Below, in pieces: positions 1 to 9,072 of a DNA stretch of 64,000 nt. Location: assembly GCF_013409625.1 (NCBI RefSeq), contig NZ_JACCBF010000001.1, forward strand, positions 3,537,001 to 3,601,000, written 5' to 3'. The stretch's first letter is position 1; every line of letters starts with the position of its first letter. The DNA is from Nocardioides kongjuensis. Lineage in GTDB: Bacteria > Actinomycetota > Actinomycetes > Propionibacteriales > Nocardioidaceae. The notes below the pieces were generated by a model. That model was given only the letters and a program-made list of their open reading frames with translations. It searched no databases and was not told where the DNA came from. Both the position numbers and the translations under genes were made by a program.

Positions 1-1113
1 AGGGCGCACTACGACGCGGTCGTGTACGCCGTCGGCGCCTCCGCCGACCGCAGCCTCGACATCCCCGGCGAGGACCTGGCCGGTTCGGTCCCGGCGACCG
101 CCCTGGTCGGCTGGTACAACGGCCACCCCGAGCAGCAGGACCTCGACGTCCCGCTCGGCGCCGTCTCGAACCCGTCCGGGCGCGCGGTCGTCGTCGGCAA
201 CGGCAACGTCGCGCTCGACGTGGCGCGCGTCCTGGCCCGCCCCGTCGAGGTCCTCGAGCGCACCGACCTGGCGCCCGGTCCGCTCGACCAGCTGCGTGCC
301 AGCAACGTGCGCGAGGTGGTCGTCCTCGGTCGCCGCGGTCCTGCGCAGGCGGCGTTCACGGTGCCCGAGCTGATCGGCCTGGCCGCGCTCGACGACGTCG
401 ACGTGGTCGTCGACGTGGATCCCGCGCTGCTCACCGGCGACGACCAGCGCAGCGCGCTGCTCCGCGACCTCGCCGAGCGCCCCGTCTGCGCCGACCCGAC
501 CCGCCGCCGGATCGTGCTCAGCTTCGCGGTCTCCCCCGTCGAGGTGCTCGGCGCGGACGGCCGGGTCACCGGCGTCCGGGTCGCCCGCAACCGGCTGGTC
601 GAGCAGCCCGACGGAACCGTGCGCGCCGAGACCACCGACGACACCTTCGTCCTCGACGCCGGACTGGTCGTCCGGTCGGTCGGCCACCGCGGCACCCCGG
701 TCGCCGGGCTGCCGTTCGACGAGCGGACCGCCACGGTCCCCCACCACGAGGGCCGCGTCGAGCCGGGCGTCTACGTCGTCGGCTGGATCAAGCGCGGTCC
801 GGTCGGCTTCATCGGCACCAACAAGACCGACGCCCAGGAGACCGTCGAGACCATCCTCGACGACCTCGACGCCGGCCTCCCCGCGCCCACCGGCACGGCC
901 ACCGCGATCGCGGCGCTCGTCGCCGAGCGGCACACCGACGCCGCCGACCTCGCGGCCTGGCAGCGTCTCGACGCCGCCGAGCGCGAGCGCGGCGCACGGG
1001 ACGGCCGGCCTCGCGCCAAGATCACCGACGTCGCCGAGCAGCGCTCGGTCGCCGCGCCCCCGGCCGTCCGGCGCCGGGGACTGCTCCGGCGTACCGTGTC
1101 GCTCACGTCGTGA
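1..1113 (+). CDS. Ferredoxin-NADP reductase, FprA/adrenodoxin reductase type (5' end missing)
   Basis: FAD- and NADP-dependent reductase that would pass electrons between NADPH and ferredoxin. The frame is open from base 1, so the N-terminal FAD-binding part lies outside the window; about 370 C-terminal residues are present. The second nucleotide-binding fold is clear (GNGNVALDVARVLAR), as is the C-terminal signature GWIKRGPVGFIGTNKTDAQE typical of adrenodoxin reductase-like FNRs, which closes over the FAD. The reading frame ends 28 bases before the next gene's likely start. Its redox partner is not in the window. Family assignment is firm; the physiological partner is unknown. Confidence 0.88.
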   Translation, partial: RAHYDAVVYAVGASADRSLDIPGEDLAGSVPATALVGWYNGHPEQQDLDVPLGAVSNPSGRAVVVGNGNVALDVARVLARPVEVLERTDLAPGPLDQLRASNVREVVVLGRRGPAQAAFTVPELIGLAALDDVDVVVDVDPALLTGDDQRSALLRDLAERPVCADPTRRRIVLSFAVSPVEVLGADGRVTGVRVARNRLVEQPDGTVRAETTDDTFVLDAGLVVRSVGHRGTPVAGLPFDERTATVPHHEGRVEPGVYVVGWIKRGPVGFIGTNKTDAQETVETILDDLDAGLPAPTGTATAIAALVAERHTDAADLAAWQRLDAAERERGARDGRPRAKITDVAEQRSVAAPPAVRRRGLLRRTVSLTS

Positions 1114-1141
1114 CAGCGGCGTGACGATGCGAGGAGTGGTC

Positions 1142-1852
1142 GTGGGGACGGCGAGGCGCGAGGAGACCGACGGACGCAAGCGGCGCTGGCAGCAGCACAA
1201 CGCCGACCGTCGGCAGGCCGTGATCGAGGCTGCCCTGACCGTGCTGGCGCGTGACCTCGAGCCCGGCGCCGAGCTCAGCGTGCAGCAGATCGCCGACGAG
1301 GCGTCGGTCCACCGCACCGTCCTCTACCGCTACTTCGAGGACCGCACCGACCTCGACGTCGCCATCCAGCAGGAGATCTGCAACCGCGCCGGCGAGCTCC
1401 TGCTGGCCGCCGTCACCCTCGAGGGCACGCCCCGCGAGATCGTGCACCGCATCATCGCCGCGTACGTCGGCTGGGGCGCCGAGCACGTGGCGTGGATGCG
1501 CTTCGCCGAGCGTGACATCGCCGGTGCGACCTCGAAGCCGCTCGACGTCGCGATCGGCCAGATCGCCGAGCAGATCGAGCTGGTCATCGGCGGCTTCCTC
1601 GCGATCCTCGACGCCGAGGTCGGCGACGACGACCGCAACGCGCTGACCCCGTACGTCTTCCTGCTCGTCGGCGGCGTCATCGCCGCCGTGCGCAGCTGGA
1701 GCTCGCGCGAGGAGCTCCTCCCCCCGGCCCCCGCCTTCACCCGGCTGCTCGCCGACGTGACCTGGCTGCAGATCGAAGGACTCGCAGCCTCCCGCAGGAT
1801 CGAGGTGCCCGACCTCCCTGTCGAGCAGCTCCTCAACTTCAAGGAAGCCTGA
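1142..1852 (+). CDS. TetR-family transcriptional regulator
   Basis: DNA-binding repressor of the TetR fold. The N-terminal helix-turn-helix is recognisable (VHRTVLYRYFEDRTDLD), followed by an all-helical ligand/dimer domain. I place the start at GTG 1142 because GAGGAG at 1131-1136 sits five bases upstream; a longer GTG start at 1121 is in frame but lacks a ribosome site. Its TGA abuts the ATG of the EthA-like gene, so the two are surely co-transcribed and probably translationally coupled. In Mycobacterium the EthR repressor of ethA is divergent, so this co-directional arrangement differs. Regulation of the neighbouring monooxygenase is inferred from position. Confidence 0.85.
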   Translation: MGTARREETDGRKRRWQQHNADRRQAVIEAALTVLARDLEPGAELSVQQIADEASVHRTVLYRYFEDRTDLDVAIQQEICNRAGELLLAAVTLEGTPREIVHRIIAAYVGWGAEHVAWMRFAERDIAGATSKPLDVAIGQIAEQIELVIGGFLAILDAEVGDDDRNALTPYVFLLVGGVIAAVRSWSSREELLPPAPAFTRLLADVTWLQIEGLAASRRIEVPDLPVEQLLNFKEA

Positions 1853-3307
1853 ATGAGCGACTCCACGCACCTGGACGTGCTGATCATCGGCGCCGGCCTG
1901 TCCGGCATCGACGCGGCGTACCACGTCACCAAGGCGTTCCCCGACAAGTCGTACGCCGTCCTCGAGATGCGCGACTCGCTCGGCGGCACGTGGGACCTGT
2001 TCCGCTACCCGGGCATCCGCTCCGACTCCGACATGCACACCCTCGGCTTCGGCTGGAAGCCGTGGAAGGGCGCCAAGGCGATCGTCGACGGGCCCGACAT
2101 CCTCGCCTACCTCAAGGAGGCGGCGGCCGAGAACGGCATCGACCAGCACATCCGCTACCACCACAAGCTGGTGCACGCGGAGTTCTCCACCGAGGACGCC
2201 CGCTGGACCGTGACCGTCGAGCGCACCGACACCGGCGAGACGATCGAGCTGACCGCGGGCTTCTTGTGGTCGACGTCCGGCTACTACCGCTACGACGAGG
2301 GCTTCACCCCGACCTTCGCCGGGGTCGAGGACTTCGAGGGACAGATCGTCCACCCGCAGCACTGGCCCGAGGACCTCGACTACGCCGGCAAGCGGGTCGT
2401 CGTGATCGGCTCCGGCGCCACCGCGGTCACCCTGATCCCGGCGCTGGCCGGCTCCGGCGCCGGTCACGTGACGATGCTGCAGCGCACGCCGACGTACATC
2501 ATCAGCCAGCCGACGTACGACAAGGTCTCGGCCGAGATGTACCGCCGGCTGCCCGACAAGCTGGCCCAGAAGCTGGTCCGCACCCGCTACCTCACCAGCC
2601 GGATCGCGTTCTACGAGTTCTGCCAGGCCCGACCCAAGGAGTCGCGCGCGCTGCTGCGCAAGCTGCTCGAGCGCCAGCTGCCCGACGACGTCAGCTTCGA
2701 CGAGCACTTCAAGCCGCCCTACGACCCGTGGGACCAGCGCCTGTGCGCCGTCCCCGGTGGCGACCTGTTCAAGGCGCTGCGACACCACACGGTCGACATC
2801 GTCACCGACCACATCGACCGGTTCACGCCGAAGGGCATCCAGCTGTTGTCGGGCAAGGAGCTGGAGGCGGACATCATCATCACCGCCACCGGCCTCAACC
2901 TGCAGATCTTCGGCGGGGCCACGCTCAGTGTCGACGGCACCAAGGTCGCTCCCTCGGAGACGATGGCCTACAAGGGCCTGATGCTCAGCGAGATCCCGAA
3001 CTTCGCGTTCATCATCGGCTACACCAACGCGTCGTGGACGCTGAAGGCCGACCTGGTCTGCGAGTACGTCGTCAAGCTGCTGCGCCGCATGGACGAGACC
3101 GGCACCCGGATGGTCGTCCCCCGGCGCGACCCGTCGGTCCCCGAGGAGCCCTTCCTCGACTTCGAGGCCGGCTACGTCATGCGCTCGATCGACTCGCTGC
3201 CCAAGCAGGGCGCGACGTTCCCGTGGCGGCTGAAGATGAACTACTTCAAGGACATCCTCGTCTTCCGCAAGCCGGTCGAGGACGAGGCGCTGGAGTTCTC
3301 GGCCTGA
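1853..3307 (+). CDS. ethA: EthA-like flavin-dependent Baeyer-Villiger monooxygenase
   Basis: FAD/NADPH monooxygenase that inserts oxygen into ketones or oxidises thioamides. At 484 residues it matches the length of mycobacterial EthA. The FAD motif GAGLSG lies near residue 13, the Baeyer-Villiger fingerprint F-x-G-x3-H-x3-W-P is intact (FEGQIVHPQHWP, about residue 160), and a second Rossmann motif GSGATA follows near residue 187. Long stretches such as FRYPGIRSDSDMHTLGF are typical of EthA. It follows its TetR regulator without a gap. The natural substrate cannot be read from sequence. Confidence 0.93.
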   Translation: MSDSTHLDVLIIGAGLSGIDAAYHVTKAFPDKSYAVLEMRDSLGGTWDLFRYPGIRSDSDMHTLGFGWKPWKGAKAIVDGPDILAYLKEAAAENGIDQHIRYHHKLVHAEFSTEDARWTVTVERTDTGETIELTAGFLWSTSGYYRYDEGFTPTFAGVEDFEGQIVHPQHWPEDLDYAGKRVVVIGSGATAVTLIPALAGSGAGHVTMLQRTPTYIISQPTYDKVSAEMYRRLPDKLAQKLVRTRYLTSRIAFYEFCQARPKESRALLRKLLERQLPDDVSFDEHFKPPYDPWDQRLCAVPGGDLFKALRHHTVDIVTDHIDRFTPKGIQLLSGKELEADIIITATGLNLQIFGGATLSVDGTKVAPSETMAYKGLMLSEIPNFAFIIGYTNASWTLKADLVCEYVVKLLRRMDETGTRMVVPRRDPSVPEEPFLDFEAGYVMRSIDSLPKQGATFPWRLKMNYFKDILVFRKPVEDEALEFSA

Positions 3308-3392
3308 GCGTCGCTGTCGCAATGCACCTCGACGGGTGATGCTGCCACCCGCGCCGTCGTCCCAGCACGGTCGGACGTCGCACTCCCCGGGC

Positions 3393-3415
3393 TGTCACCC
3401 GTTCGGGGGGCATTT
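3393..3415 (+). promoter_or_regulatory. Palindromic motif, copy 1 (CCCGTTCGGGGG core)
   Basis: The sequence TGTCACCCGTTCGGGGGGCA continuing into TTT lies 60 bases before the secreted protein start at 3475. Closely related copies occur at 14787, 15155, 17408 and 32546, all intergenic or at a gene boundary. The conserved CATTT outside the dyad argues against a simple terminator. A role as operator or promoter element is inferred. Confidence 0.5.
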
Positions 3416-3474
3416 GAGACGGTTTGCCTGTTTTCGGGGGTCACGCCCGCGGGAACGCCGGTACAAATCCGGCC

Positions 3475-5325
3475 ATGTCCACCTTGACTCCCCCGTCCTC
3501 ACGGCGCGTGAGGCTGGCCGGCATCGCCGCGCTGGCCACCGCGACCGCCACGATCACCATCTTCAGCAGCGTGCCCAGCTCGCACGCCGATCCAGCCACG
3601 CCCCCCGACGAGCCGACCACGCTCGGCCTCGGCGCGTTCGACCTGACCCCCGCCCCCGGCTCCTGCGCCGCGATCGTCACCCTCGAGGGCGGCAACGGCG
3701 GCACGGCCATCTCCGGCGCCGACAACGACGACGAGCCGCCCACCGACGACCCGACCCAGGCCGGCGGCGGCCAAGGTGCCCGGGTCCAGTTCCGGATCCC
3801 GGTGTCGCCGACCGACGTGCTGACCGGCGTCGTCGGGCGCGGCGGCGCGGGCGGCGGTCTCGGTGGCGCGTCCGGCACCGACCACGGTGGCAACGGTGGC
3901 ACCGGGACCCACCCCGGTGCCGGCGGTGGCGGCTACACCAGCTTCCTCGTCAACGGCGACCTCGTCGCCCTCGTCGGCGGTGGCGGCGGCTCCGGCGGCG
4001 GCCACAACGCCAAGGCAGGCGGTGGCGGCCACGCCGGTGTCATCGAGGGCCAGGGCGCCTTCGCCGGCCAGGACGGCGCGAACGGCGTCGACGCCTCGAC
4101 CACGCCTCGCGCGCCCCGCGGCGGCGGCGCCGGTGCCATCGACGCTCCCGGCCTCGGCGGGGTCCACGCCGACAAGCCCGCCGACAACGGCAACCCCGGC
4201 GTGGACCGCAGTGGCGGCAACGGCGGCGGCGGCGACGGTGCCGACCAGGGCGGCGGCGGCGGGGCCGGCTACTTCGGCGGTGGCGGCGGTGCCACCACCG
4301 TCGGCGACGTGAGCGGCGGCACCCCTGACGCCACCGACCCCGACGTGGGCGCCGCCATCGTCGGTGGCGGCGGTGGCGGCGGCTCCAGCTTCTTCAGCAC
4401 CGCGCACGGCGCCACCTTCATCGACCAGGCCGAGGGCGACTCCCTCGCCCCCGACGGCGCAAGCCGCAACGGCACCGGCGAGCTCGAGTGGGAGCCCTGT
4501 GCCTACGACCTCTCGGTCAAGAAGACGGCTGCGGCCGAGGTGTTCGAGTCCGGCACCCCGGTGACCTACACCCTGGTGATCACGAACAACGGTCCCGACC
4601 TGATGGGCATCGACGACACCGTGACCGTCACCGACGACAAGGCGGGCGGCGGCACCCTGGTGTCGGTCCAGGCCAGCGGCAGCGGCACGCCGTTCACCTG
4701 CGACACCGCGGTCGGCTCGGCGATCCCCGCCGACGGCGAGCTGGACTGCTCGCGGCCCGCGGGCGACGAGGTCCGCGGTCTCGACAACGGCGAGAAGCTG
4801 ACGCTGGTCTACAGCAAGGTCCTCACCGGCAACGCGCCGGTGCTGAACAACGTCGGCGTCACCGACCGCGGCAATCCGGCCAACAACACCGCGGCCGCCA
4901 CGGTGCAGCCCGCCGTTCCCGGCCTCTCGCTGGTCAAGAAGGCGACGCCCAGGAAGGTCGCCAAGCTCGGCGAGAAGATCACGTACACCTTCAAGGTGAC
5001 CAACACCGGCAACATCGCGCTGAAGACCGTCACGATCGCGGAGCAGCAGTTCAGCGGCAAGGGCAGCCTGACCCCGAAGTGCCCGGCGCTCCCGGCCACC
5101 GGACTCGCGCCGGGCGCCTCGATCACCTGCACCGCCGCCTACAAGGTGCACCAGCGTGACCTGGCCGCCGGCAAGGTCGTCAACGTCGCCACGGCCACCG
5201 GCACCACCCCTGCCGGCAACCCGGTCCAGTCCCTGCCGTCGAAGGCCAAGGTCAAGACGCCCAAGAAGCCCAAGAAGGTCGCGGGTACGCCCGCCACCGG
5301 CGCCCGGAGCCTCTCCGGACGCTGA
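3475..5325 (+). CDS. Secreted glycine-rich protein with DUF11 repeats
   Basis: Exported surface or extracellular protein of 616 residues. I choose ATG 3475, which opens directly into a signal peptide (basic start, hydrophobic stretch, cut near SSHA-DP); an upstream in-frame ATG at 3424 would spoil the signal. After the signal comes a roughly 280-residue glycine-rich region with many GGGG runs, then two DUF11-type beta domains (about residues 345-460 and 475-590; YDLSVKKTA and GLSLVKKAT begin them). DUF11 domains are known from bacterial surface proteins. The C-terminus reads KKVAGTPATGARSLSGR: a sortase-like TPATG with no hydrophobic anchor after it. A regulatory palindrome lies 60 bases upstream. 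Function unknown. Confidence 0.8.
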   Translation: MSTLTPPSSRRVRLAGIAALATATATITIFSSVPSSHADPATPPDEPTTLGLGAFDLTPAPGSCAAIVTLEGGNGGTAISGADNDDEPPTDDPTQAGGGQGARVQFRIPVSPTDVLTGVVGRGGAGGGLGGASGTDHGGNGGTGTHPGAGGGGYTSFLVNGDLVALVGGGGGSGGGHNAKAGGGGHAGVIEGQGAFAGQDGANGVDASTTPRAPRGGGAGAIDAPGLGGVHADKPADNGNPGVDRSGGNGGGGDGADQGGGGGAGYFGGGGGATTVGDVSGGTPDATDPDVGAAIVGGGGGGGSSFFSTAHGATFIDQAEGDSLAPDGASRNGTGELEWEPCAYDLSVKKTAAAEVFESGTPVTYTLVITNNGPDLMGIDDTVTVTDDKAGGGTLVSVQASGSGTPFTCDTAVGSAIPADGELDCSRPAGDEVRGLDNGEKLTLVYSKVLTGNAPVLNNVGVTDRGNPANNTAAATVQPAVPGLSLVKKATPRKVAKLGEKITYTFKVTNTGNIALKTVTIAEQQFSGKGSLTPKCPALPATGLAPGASITCTAAYKVHQRDLAAGKVVNVATATGTTPAGNPVQSLPSKAKVKTPKKPKKVAGTPATGARSLSGR

Positions 5326-5365
5326 CCCGGACAGCCCTCTCCACCGAGGGCGATGACGTCGAAGG

Positions 5366-5399
5366 CGAAGGGGCCGCACCGAACGGTGCGGCCCCTTCG
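5366..5399. terminator. Bidirectional terminator hairpin
   Basis: Perfect 15-bp inverted repeat CGAAGGGGCCGCACC / GGTGCGGCCCCTTCG with a GAAC loop, placed exactly between two converging genes (one ending at 5325, the other at 5400). Confidence 0.85.
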
Positions 5400-6809
5400 T
5401 CACCACGCCAGGTCGTGCACGAACTCGCTGAGCTGGTTCAGGTTGCGGCACTCGATCATCCGCACGATCTCGCCGTACGCCGGCGCCGCGGAGTCGCCCG
5501 TCCCCCAGTTGCGCTCGTGCTCGGGGTTGAGCCAGAAGGTCCGCTTCACCGAGCCCGTCAGCCGGCGCAGCGCGTCCTCGTGGAGGTCGCTGTAGTTGGA
5601 CCGGGCGTCGCCGAGGATGAGCAGCGTGGTCTTGGAGGTGAGCGCGTCGAGGTGGTTCTCCTCGAACTTGGTGAACGCCCGGCCGTAGTTGGTGCGTCCC
5701 CACAGCGCAGCGTGCGAGGTCGCTGCTGCCAGGTCGGTGAGGACGTCGACCGGGTCCGCCCCGGGCCGGAAGTGGCCGGTGACCTCGTGCACGTGGTCGA
5801 TGAACGTGAACGCCCGCATGCTCTGGAAGACCTCGCGCAGCGCGAACACGAACAGCAGCGTGAACTGGGCGAAGTTGGCCACCGACCCGCTGACGTCACA
5901 CAGCACGACGAGGTCCGTGCGGTGCGGCCGCTTGGGCCGGTGGTGCGTCGTGATCGGTACGCCGCCGGTGGCGATCGAGGCCCGGACGGTACGCCGGAAG
6001 TCGAGCGGCGCCGTACGCGCGTGCCGGGAGTGCTGCTCCTTGGCGAGCCGGGTCGCGAGCCGGCGCGCGAGCGGGAAGATCTCCTTGCGCATCTCCTCGA
6101 GGTCGCCACGTCGGGCGGCCATGAAGGCCAGCTTGTCGATGCTGGGGCGCACGGCGACCTCGGCAACGTGGTCGGGCCCCTTCTCCTCGGCGATCCGGCG
6201 GCGGGCGTCGTCCTCGACCATCGCGGTGAACGAGCCGATCCGGCGGTTGGCCCGACGGCGGGCGTCCTCCTCGTCGGCTCCCTCGCCCATCAGTCCGGCC
6301 ACCAGACGGTCGACGAGCTCCTGGGGAGCCACCCGTTGCAGCGCGGTGTAGGCCGACCAGGACGACAGGCCGGGCCCGCGGCCGGGCATCGCCCCGAAGA
6401 CACCGACCATCTCGGCGGCCATCCGGCGCAGCTCGGCCTCGTCGACCTGGCTCGCCTCGAGGGCCTCGGCCAGCCGGTCGCGGAAGTCGACGAGGGCGGA
6501 GGCGTTGTCGCGGACCGGCCCGTCGCCGGCCTCGTCCCCCTCCTCGGCTCCGGCACCGTTGCCGACCATCGCCGGGAAGTAGACGTCGAAGAGGGCGTCG
6601 AAGGTCGTGCGCTGCGCCTGCTTCTTGACCATCGTCGCGGCGAACGCGTCGCGGACCATCGCCCGGTTCCCCCAGCGCACCGCGCCGAGCGCGGCGAGGG
6701 AGTCGATGTCCTCGGCGAGCGAGACGGACAGGCCGGCACCGCGCAGCGCCTCGACGAACGCGAGGTGGCGCTCGAGCAGGCCTGACGCGTCCGACCTCTC
6801 GGTGCTCAT
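5400..6809 (-). CDS. VWA-domain protein, CoxE-like
   Basis: Partner protein of a MoxR-type AAA ATPase. The 469-residue product carries a C-terminal von Willebrand A domain with the metal-binding DVSGS (residues 305-309), while the N-terminal two thirds are helical and charged. CoxE-like proteins work with a MoxR ATPase to insert metals or remodel cofactor enzymes, for example CO dehydrogenase. Here it lies two bases downstream of the MoxR gene in the same operon, but no CO dehydrogenase or other client enzyme is nearby, so the client is unknown. The start ATG 6809 gives a full-length family member. Confidence 0.85.
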   Translation of the reverse strand: MSTERSDASGLLERHLAFVEALRGAGLSVSLAEDIDSLAALGAVRWGNRAMVRDAFAATMVKKQAQRTTFDALFDVYFPAMVGNGAGAEEGDEAGDGPVRDNASALVDFRDRLAEALEASQVDEAELRRMAAEMVGVFGAMPGRGPGLSSWSAYTALQRVAPQELVDRLVAGLMGEGADEEDARRRANRRIGSFTAMVEDDARRRIAEEKGPDHVAEVAVRPSIDKLAFMAARRGDLEEMRKEIFPLARRLATRLAKEQHSRHARTAPLDFRRTVRASIATGGVPITTHHRPKRPHRTDLVVLCDVSGSVANFAQFTLLFVFALREVFQSMRAFTFIDHVHEVTGHFRPGADPVDVLTDLAAATSHAALWGRTNYGRAFTKFEENHLDALTSKTTLLILGDARSNYSDLHEDALRRLTGSVKRTFWLNPEHERNWGTGDSAAPAYGEIVRMIECRNLNQLSEFVHDLAW

Positions 6810-6811
6810 GG

Positions 6812-7687
6812 TCAGGACCTCGCCAGCTTCAGCTCCTTGACGGCGCGCTCGTGGTCGGACTGGTGCTTGAGCACCGCACCGAGGGTGTCGGTGATCGCCT
6901 TCGCGTCGAGGTCGCGGATCTCGAGGGCGATCAGCGTCCGCGCCCAGTCGACGGACTCGGCGATCGACGGCGCCTTCTTCAGCTCCAGCTCCCGCAGCCG
7001 TCCGACGGTGGTGACGAGCTGCTCGGCGATCCGGTCGTCGAGTCCGGGCACCTGCTGCTGCAGGATCTGGCGCTCACGCTCGGCGTCGGGGTAGTCGATG
7101 TGGAGGTAGAGGCAGCGCCGCTTGACCGCCTCCGACAGCTCCCGACTGGCGTTCGACGTCAGCACGACGAAGGGCCGTCGGGTCGCAGCCACGGTCCCGA
7201 GCTCGGGGATCGTCACCTGGAAGTCGCTGAGCACCTCCAGCAGCAGGCCCTCGACCTCGATGTCTGTCTTGTCGACCTCGTCGATCAGCAGCACGGTCGG
7301 CTCCTCGCGGCGGATCGCGGTCAGCAGCGGCCGGGTGAGCAGGAACTCCTCGCTGAAGATGTCGTCGTGGGTCGCGTCCCAGTCGACGCCGGAGTCGCCG
7401 GCGTTGGCCGCCTGGATCCGGAGCAGCTGCTTCTTGTAGTTCCACTCGTACAGGGCGCGCGCCTCGTCGAGTCCCTCGTAGCACTGCAGCCGGACCAGCT
7501 CGGCCCCCGTCGCACGGGACACCGCCTTGGCCAGCTCGGTCTTGCCGACACCCGCCGGCCCCTCGAGCAGCAGCGGCTTCTCGAGCGCGCCGGCGAGGTA
7601 GGTGGTGGTCGCGGTGGCGGCGTCCGCGAGGTAGCCCGCCGTCGCGAGCCGGGTGGCCGCGTCGGCCGGGGCGTCGAACCAGGTCAC
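6812..7687 (-). CDS. MoxR-family AAA ATPase
   Basis: AAA+ chaperone-like ATPase of 291 residues. Walker A is GPAGVGKT (residues 43-50) and Walker B is VLLIDEVDK; the sensor motif LTSNASRELSEA follows. The frame stays open far upstream to 7951, but the domain begins at VTWFDAP, and GTG 7687 overlaps the TGA of a 22-codon ORF in the arrangement GTGA, so I take GTG 7687 as start. It would act with the VWA protein encoded immediately downstream. Substrate unknown. Confidence 0.87.
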   Translation of the reverse strand: MTWFDAPADAATRLATAGYLADAATATTTYLAGALEKPLLLEGPAGVGKTELAKAVSRATGAELVRLQCYEGLDEARALYEWNYKKQLLRIQAANAGDSGVDWDATHDDIFSEEFLLTRPLLTAIRREEPTVLLIDEVDKTDIEVEGLLLEVLSDFQVTIPELGTVAATRRPFVVLTSNASRELSEAVKRRCLYLHIDYPDAERERQILQQQVPGLDDRIAEQLVTTVGRLRELELKKAPSIAESVDWARTLIALEIRDLDAKAITDTLGAVLKHQSDHERAVKELKLARS

Positions 7688-7752
7688 GCGGGGTCCCTGC
7701 GAAGTTGTTCGGGGGAGCGAAGCGGAGGAGAAGAACTTCGTGGGGTGCTCAT
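7684..7752 (-). CDS. Coupled 22-residue ORF encoded by junction repeat A
   Basis: A tiny frame beginning MSTPRSSSPPLRS and ending RRDPA, whose TGA overlaps the GTG start of the MoxR gene. Near-identical peptides are encoded at two other gene junctions in this window (31107-31175 and the start of the gene at 63752). It may be a leader whose translation couples to MoxR, or simply the way a repeat passes through a coding region. No protein function is proposed. Confidence 0.45.
   Translation of the reverse strand: MSTPRSSSPPLRSPEQLRRDPA
7690..7750. repeat. Junction repeat A (covarying hairpin element)
   Basis: Roughly 60-bp element: GGGGTCCCTGCGAAGTTGTT at one end and GAAGAACTTCGTGGGGTG at the other, with a purine-rich loop GGGGGAGCGAAGCGGAGGA. 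The arms CGAAGTTGTTC and GAAGAACTTCG form an inverted repeat with one mismatch. Copies B (31113) and C (63686) share the layout, with matching changes in both arms. Confidence 0.7.
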
Positions 7753-7892
7753 GGCCCCATCCTGCCGTGTCCGAGCGTGCTGGGCGTGTCTGCCTCGTCA
7801 CGCGGTCGTGACCCGGCGCCGCCCCCGTCGTTGAGACGGGCAGTGGGAAGTGACCCGGGAACGGGCTGATCAGGACAGGCAAGGGGGGCTTC

Positions 7893-8258
7893 ATGAGTGT
7901 CTTTGCCGCGTCCCCGTCCTGGCTCCGGGTCGGCATCCACGCCGTGCGCACGGCAACGACGGTCTCCGCGCTGACTCTGCTGGTCGGCTACGGCGCGATG
8001 AGCTCGGTCGCCACCCCGCCGCCCGCCGATCCCGCCCGCCGCATCGACATGTCGTCGGGGCCGCTCGACGCGATGATGCGCGAGAACCGGTGCTCGTTCA
8101 CCGGGTTCGACCGCGACGTCATCCCGAGCACGGCGATCATCCGCACTCCTGACGGAGCCACCGAGCTGGTGTCCTTCGACCGCGGTTGGTCGGTCTTCCT
8201 GGGCGAGGCCGCGGGCGACCTGGTCGCGGTCTGCCTCGGCCCGAGCCGCGCCGGCTGA
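7893..8258 (+). CDS. Small protein with one N-terminal membrane segment
   Basis: Predicted 121-residue protein preceded by an AGGGGGG ribosome-site-like run. A hydrophobic helix (about residues 20-40, TVSALTLLVGYGAMSSVA) could be a signal anchor or signal peptide. The remainder holds two cysteines (CSFTGF and VCLGPS), which suggests an exported disulfide. No family recognised. It lies beside the sensor-kinase and regulator pair and could be regulated by it, which is only inference. Confidence 0.6.
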   Translation: MSVFAASPSWLRVGIHAVRTATTVSALTLLVGYGAMSSVATPPPADPARRIDMSSGPLDAMMRENRCSFTGFDRDVIPSTAIIRTPDGATELVSFDRGWSVFLGEAAGDLVAVCLGPSRAG

Positions 8259-8323
8259 CCGAACCGATCAGCGGGCCGCACCTGCCCGGGTGGGTGGTGC
8301 GATGCCGCCCCCGTGAGCAGGTC

Positions 8324-8992
8324 TCAGCCGACGTCGACGTACCCGTCGTCGATGGCCATCCGGCTCAGGTCGACCTTGGAGCGCACCGGACGGCCGGCTG
8401 CGGCGTACTTCGACTTCACCCGCGCGATGTAGGTCTTGGCCGTGTCCTGCTTGACGCCCAGCGCCTGGGCGACCGCACCGAGGGTGAGGCCGGAGGCGTA
8501 GAGCACGAGGGCTCGCTCCTCCTGGTCGCTGAGCTGCGGTCGGTCGGCGTCGGAGGCGATCACGGCGGCAAGGTCGGGCGTCATCCACTCACCGCGGCGC
8601 AGCACGGTCCACACGGCGTCGACGACGTCCTGCTCGGAGTCGCGCTTGCCCACGATCCCGGCGACCCCGGCCTTGATGACGGCACGGACCAGGGCCGGCG
8701 AGGCCAGCGCCGACAGCACGAGGATCCGCAGGCCCGCGTCGACGAGGCGGGCCACGACGTCCGGGTCGACGCTGGGTCCGCGGTCGACGCTGAGGTCGAG
8801 CACCAACAGCTGGGGACGCGCGCTGATCGGTGCGCGCTGCACCCAGGCGAGGAACTCGGGCAGGGTGCTGCAGCTCGCCACCACCACCAGGCCCGACTCG
8901 CCACCGAGGATCTCCTCGGTGCGTCGACGCTGCAGCAGGTGGTCCTCGACGAGCGCGACCCGCCAGACCTCCGACCCATCTCCCACTCCCAC
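8324..8992 (-). CDS. NarL/LuxR-type response regulator (paralogue 1)
   Basis: Two-component response regulator of about 222 residues. The receiver domain begins WRVALVEDH and has the likely phospho-acceptor Asp66 in LLVLDLSVD; the C-terminal HTH begins LSDQEERALVLYASGLTL and ends in an unusual basic tail (AGRPVRSKVDLSRMAIDDG). I choose GTG 8992 because the receiver starts right after it; GTG 8986 is an alternative. It is divergent from the sensor kinase at 9073, its likely partner. It is closely similar over its whole length to the regulator at 32631-33347. Confidence 0.83.
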   Translation of the reverse strand: MGVGDGSEVWRVALVEDHLLQRRRTEEILGGESGLVVVASCSTLPEFLAWVQRAPISARPQLLVLDLSVDRGPSVDPDVVARLVDAGLRILVLSALASPALVRAVIKAGVAGIVGKRDSEQDVVDAVWTVLRRGEWMTPDLAAVIASDADRPQLSDQEERALVLYASGLTLGAVAQALGVKQDTAKTYIARVKSKYAAAGRPVRSKVDLSRMAIDDGYVDVG

Positions 8993-9072
8993 GGCGTCAT
9001 TGTGGCAGCGGGGTCCGAGGCTGTCCGCGGGTTGGTTCCTCTCACCCGTCGGGAGTACGAGAAGGTTGCCCG

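Noticed and set aside
1103..3322. Long open frame opposite the TetR and EthA genes
   Set aside because: Antisense to two clear family members. High GC at third codon positions keeps the opposite frames open.
3840..4390. Dense GGC/GGT repeats as a possible DNA repeat element
   Set aside because: They encode the glycine-rich region of a secreted protein and vary like codons.
7751..7951. N-terminal extension of the MoxR gene to 7951
   Set aside because: The extension lacks AAA family similarity, and a GTGA-coupled start at 7687 fits the domain boundary.
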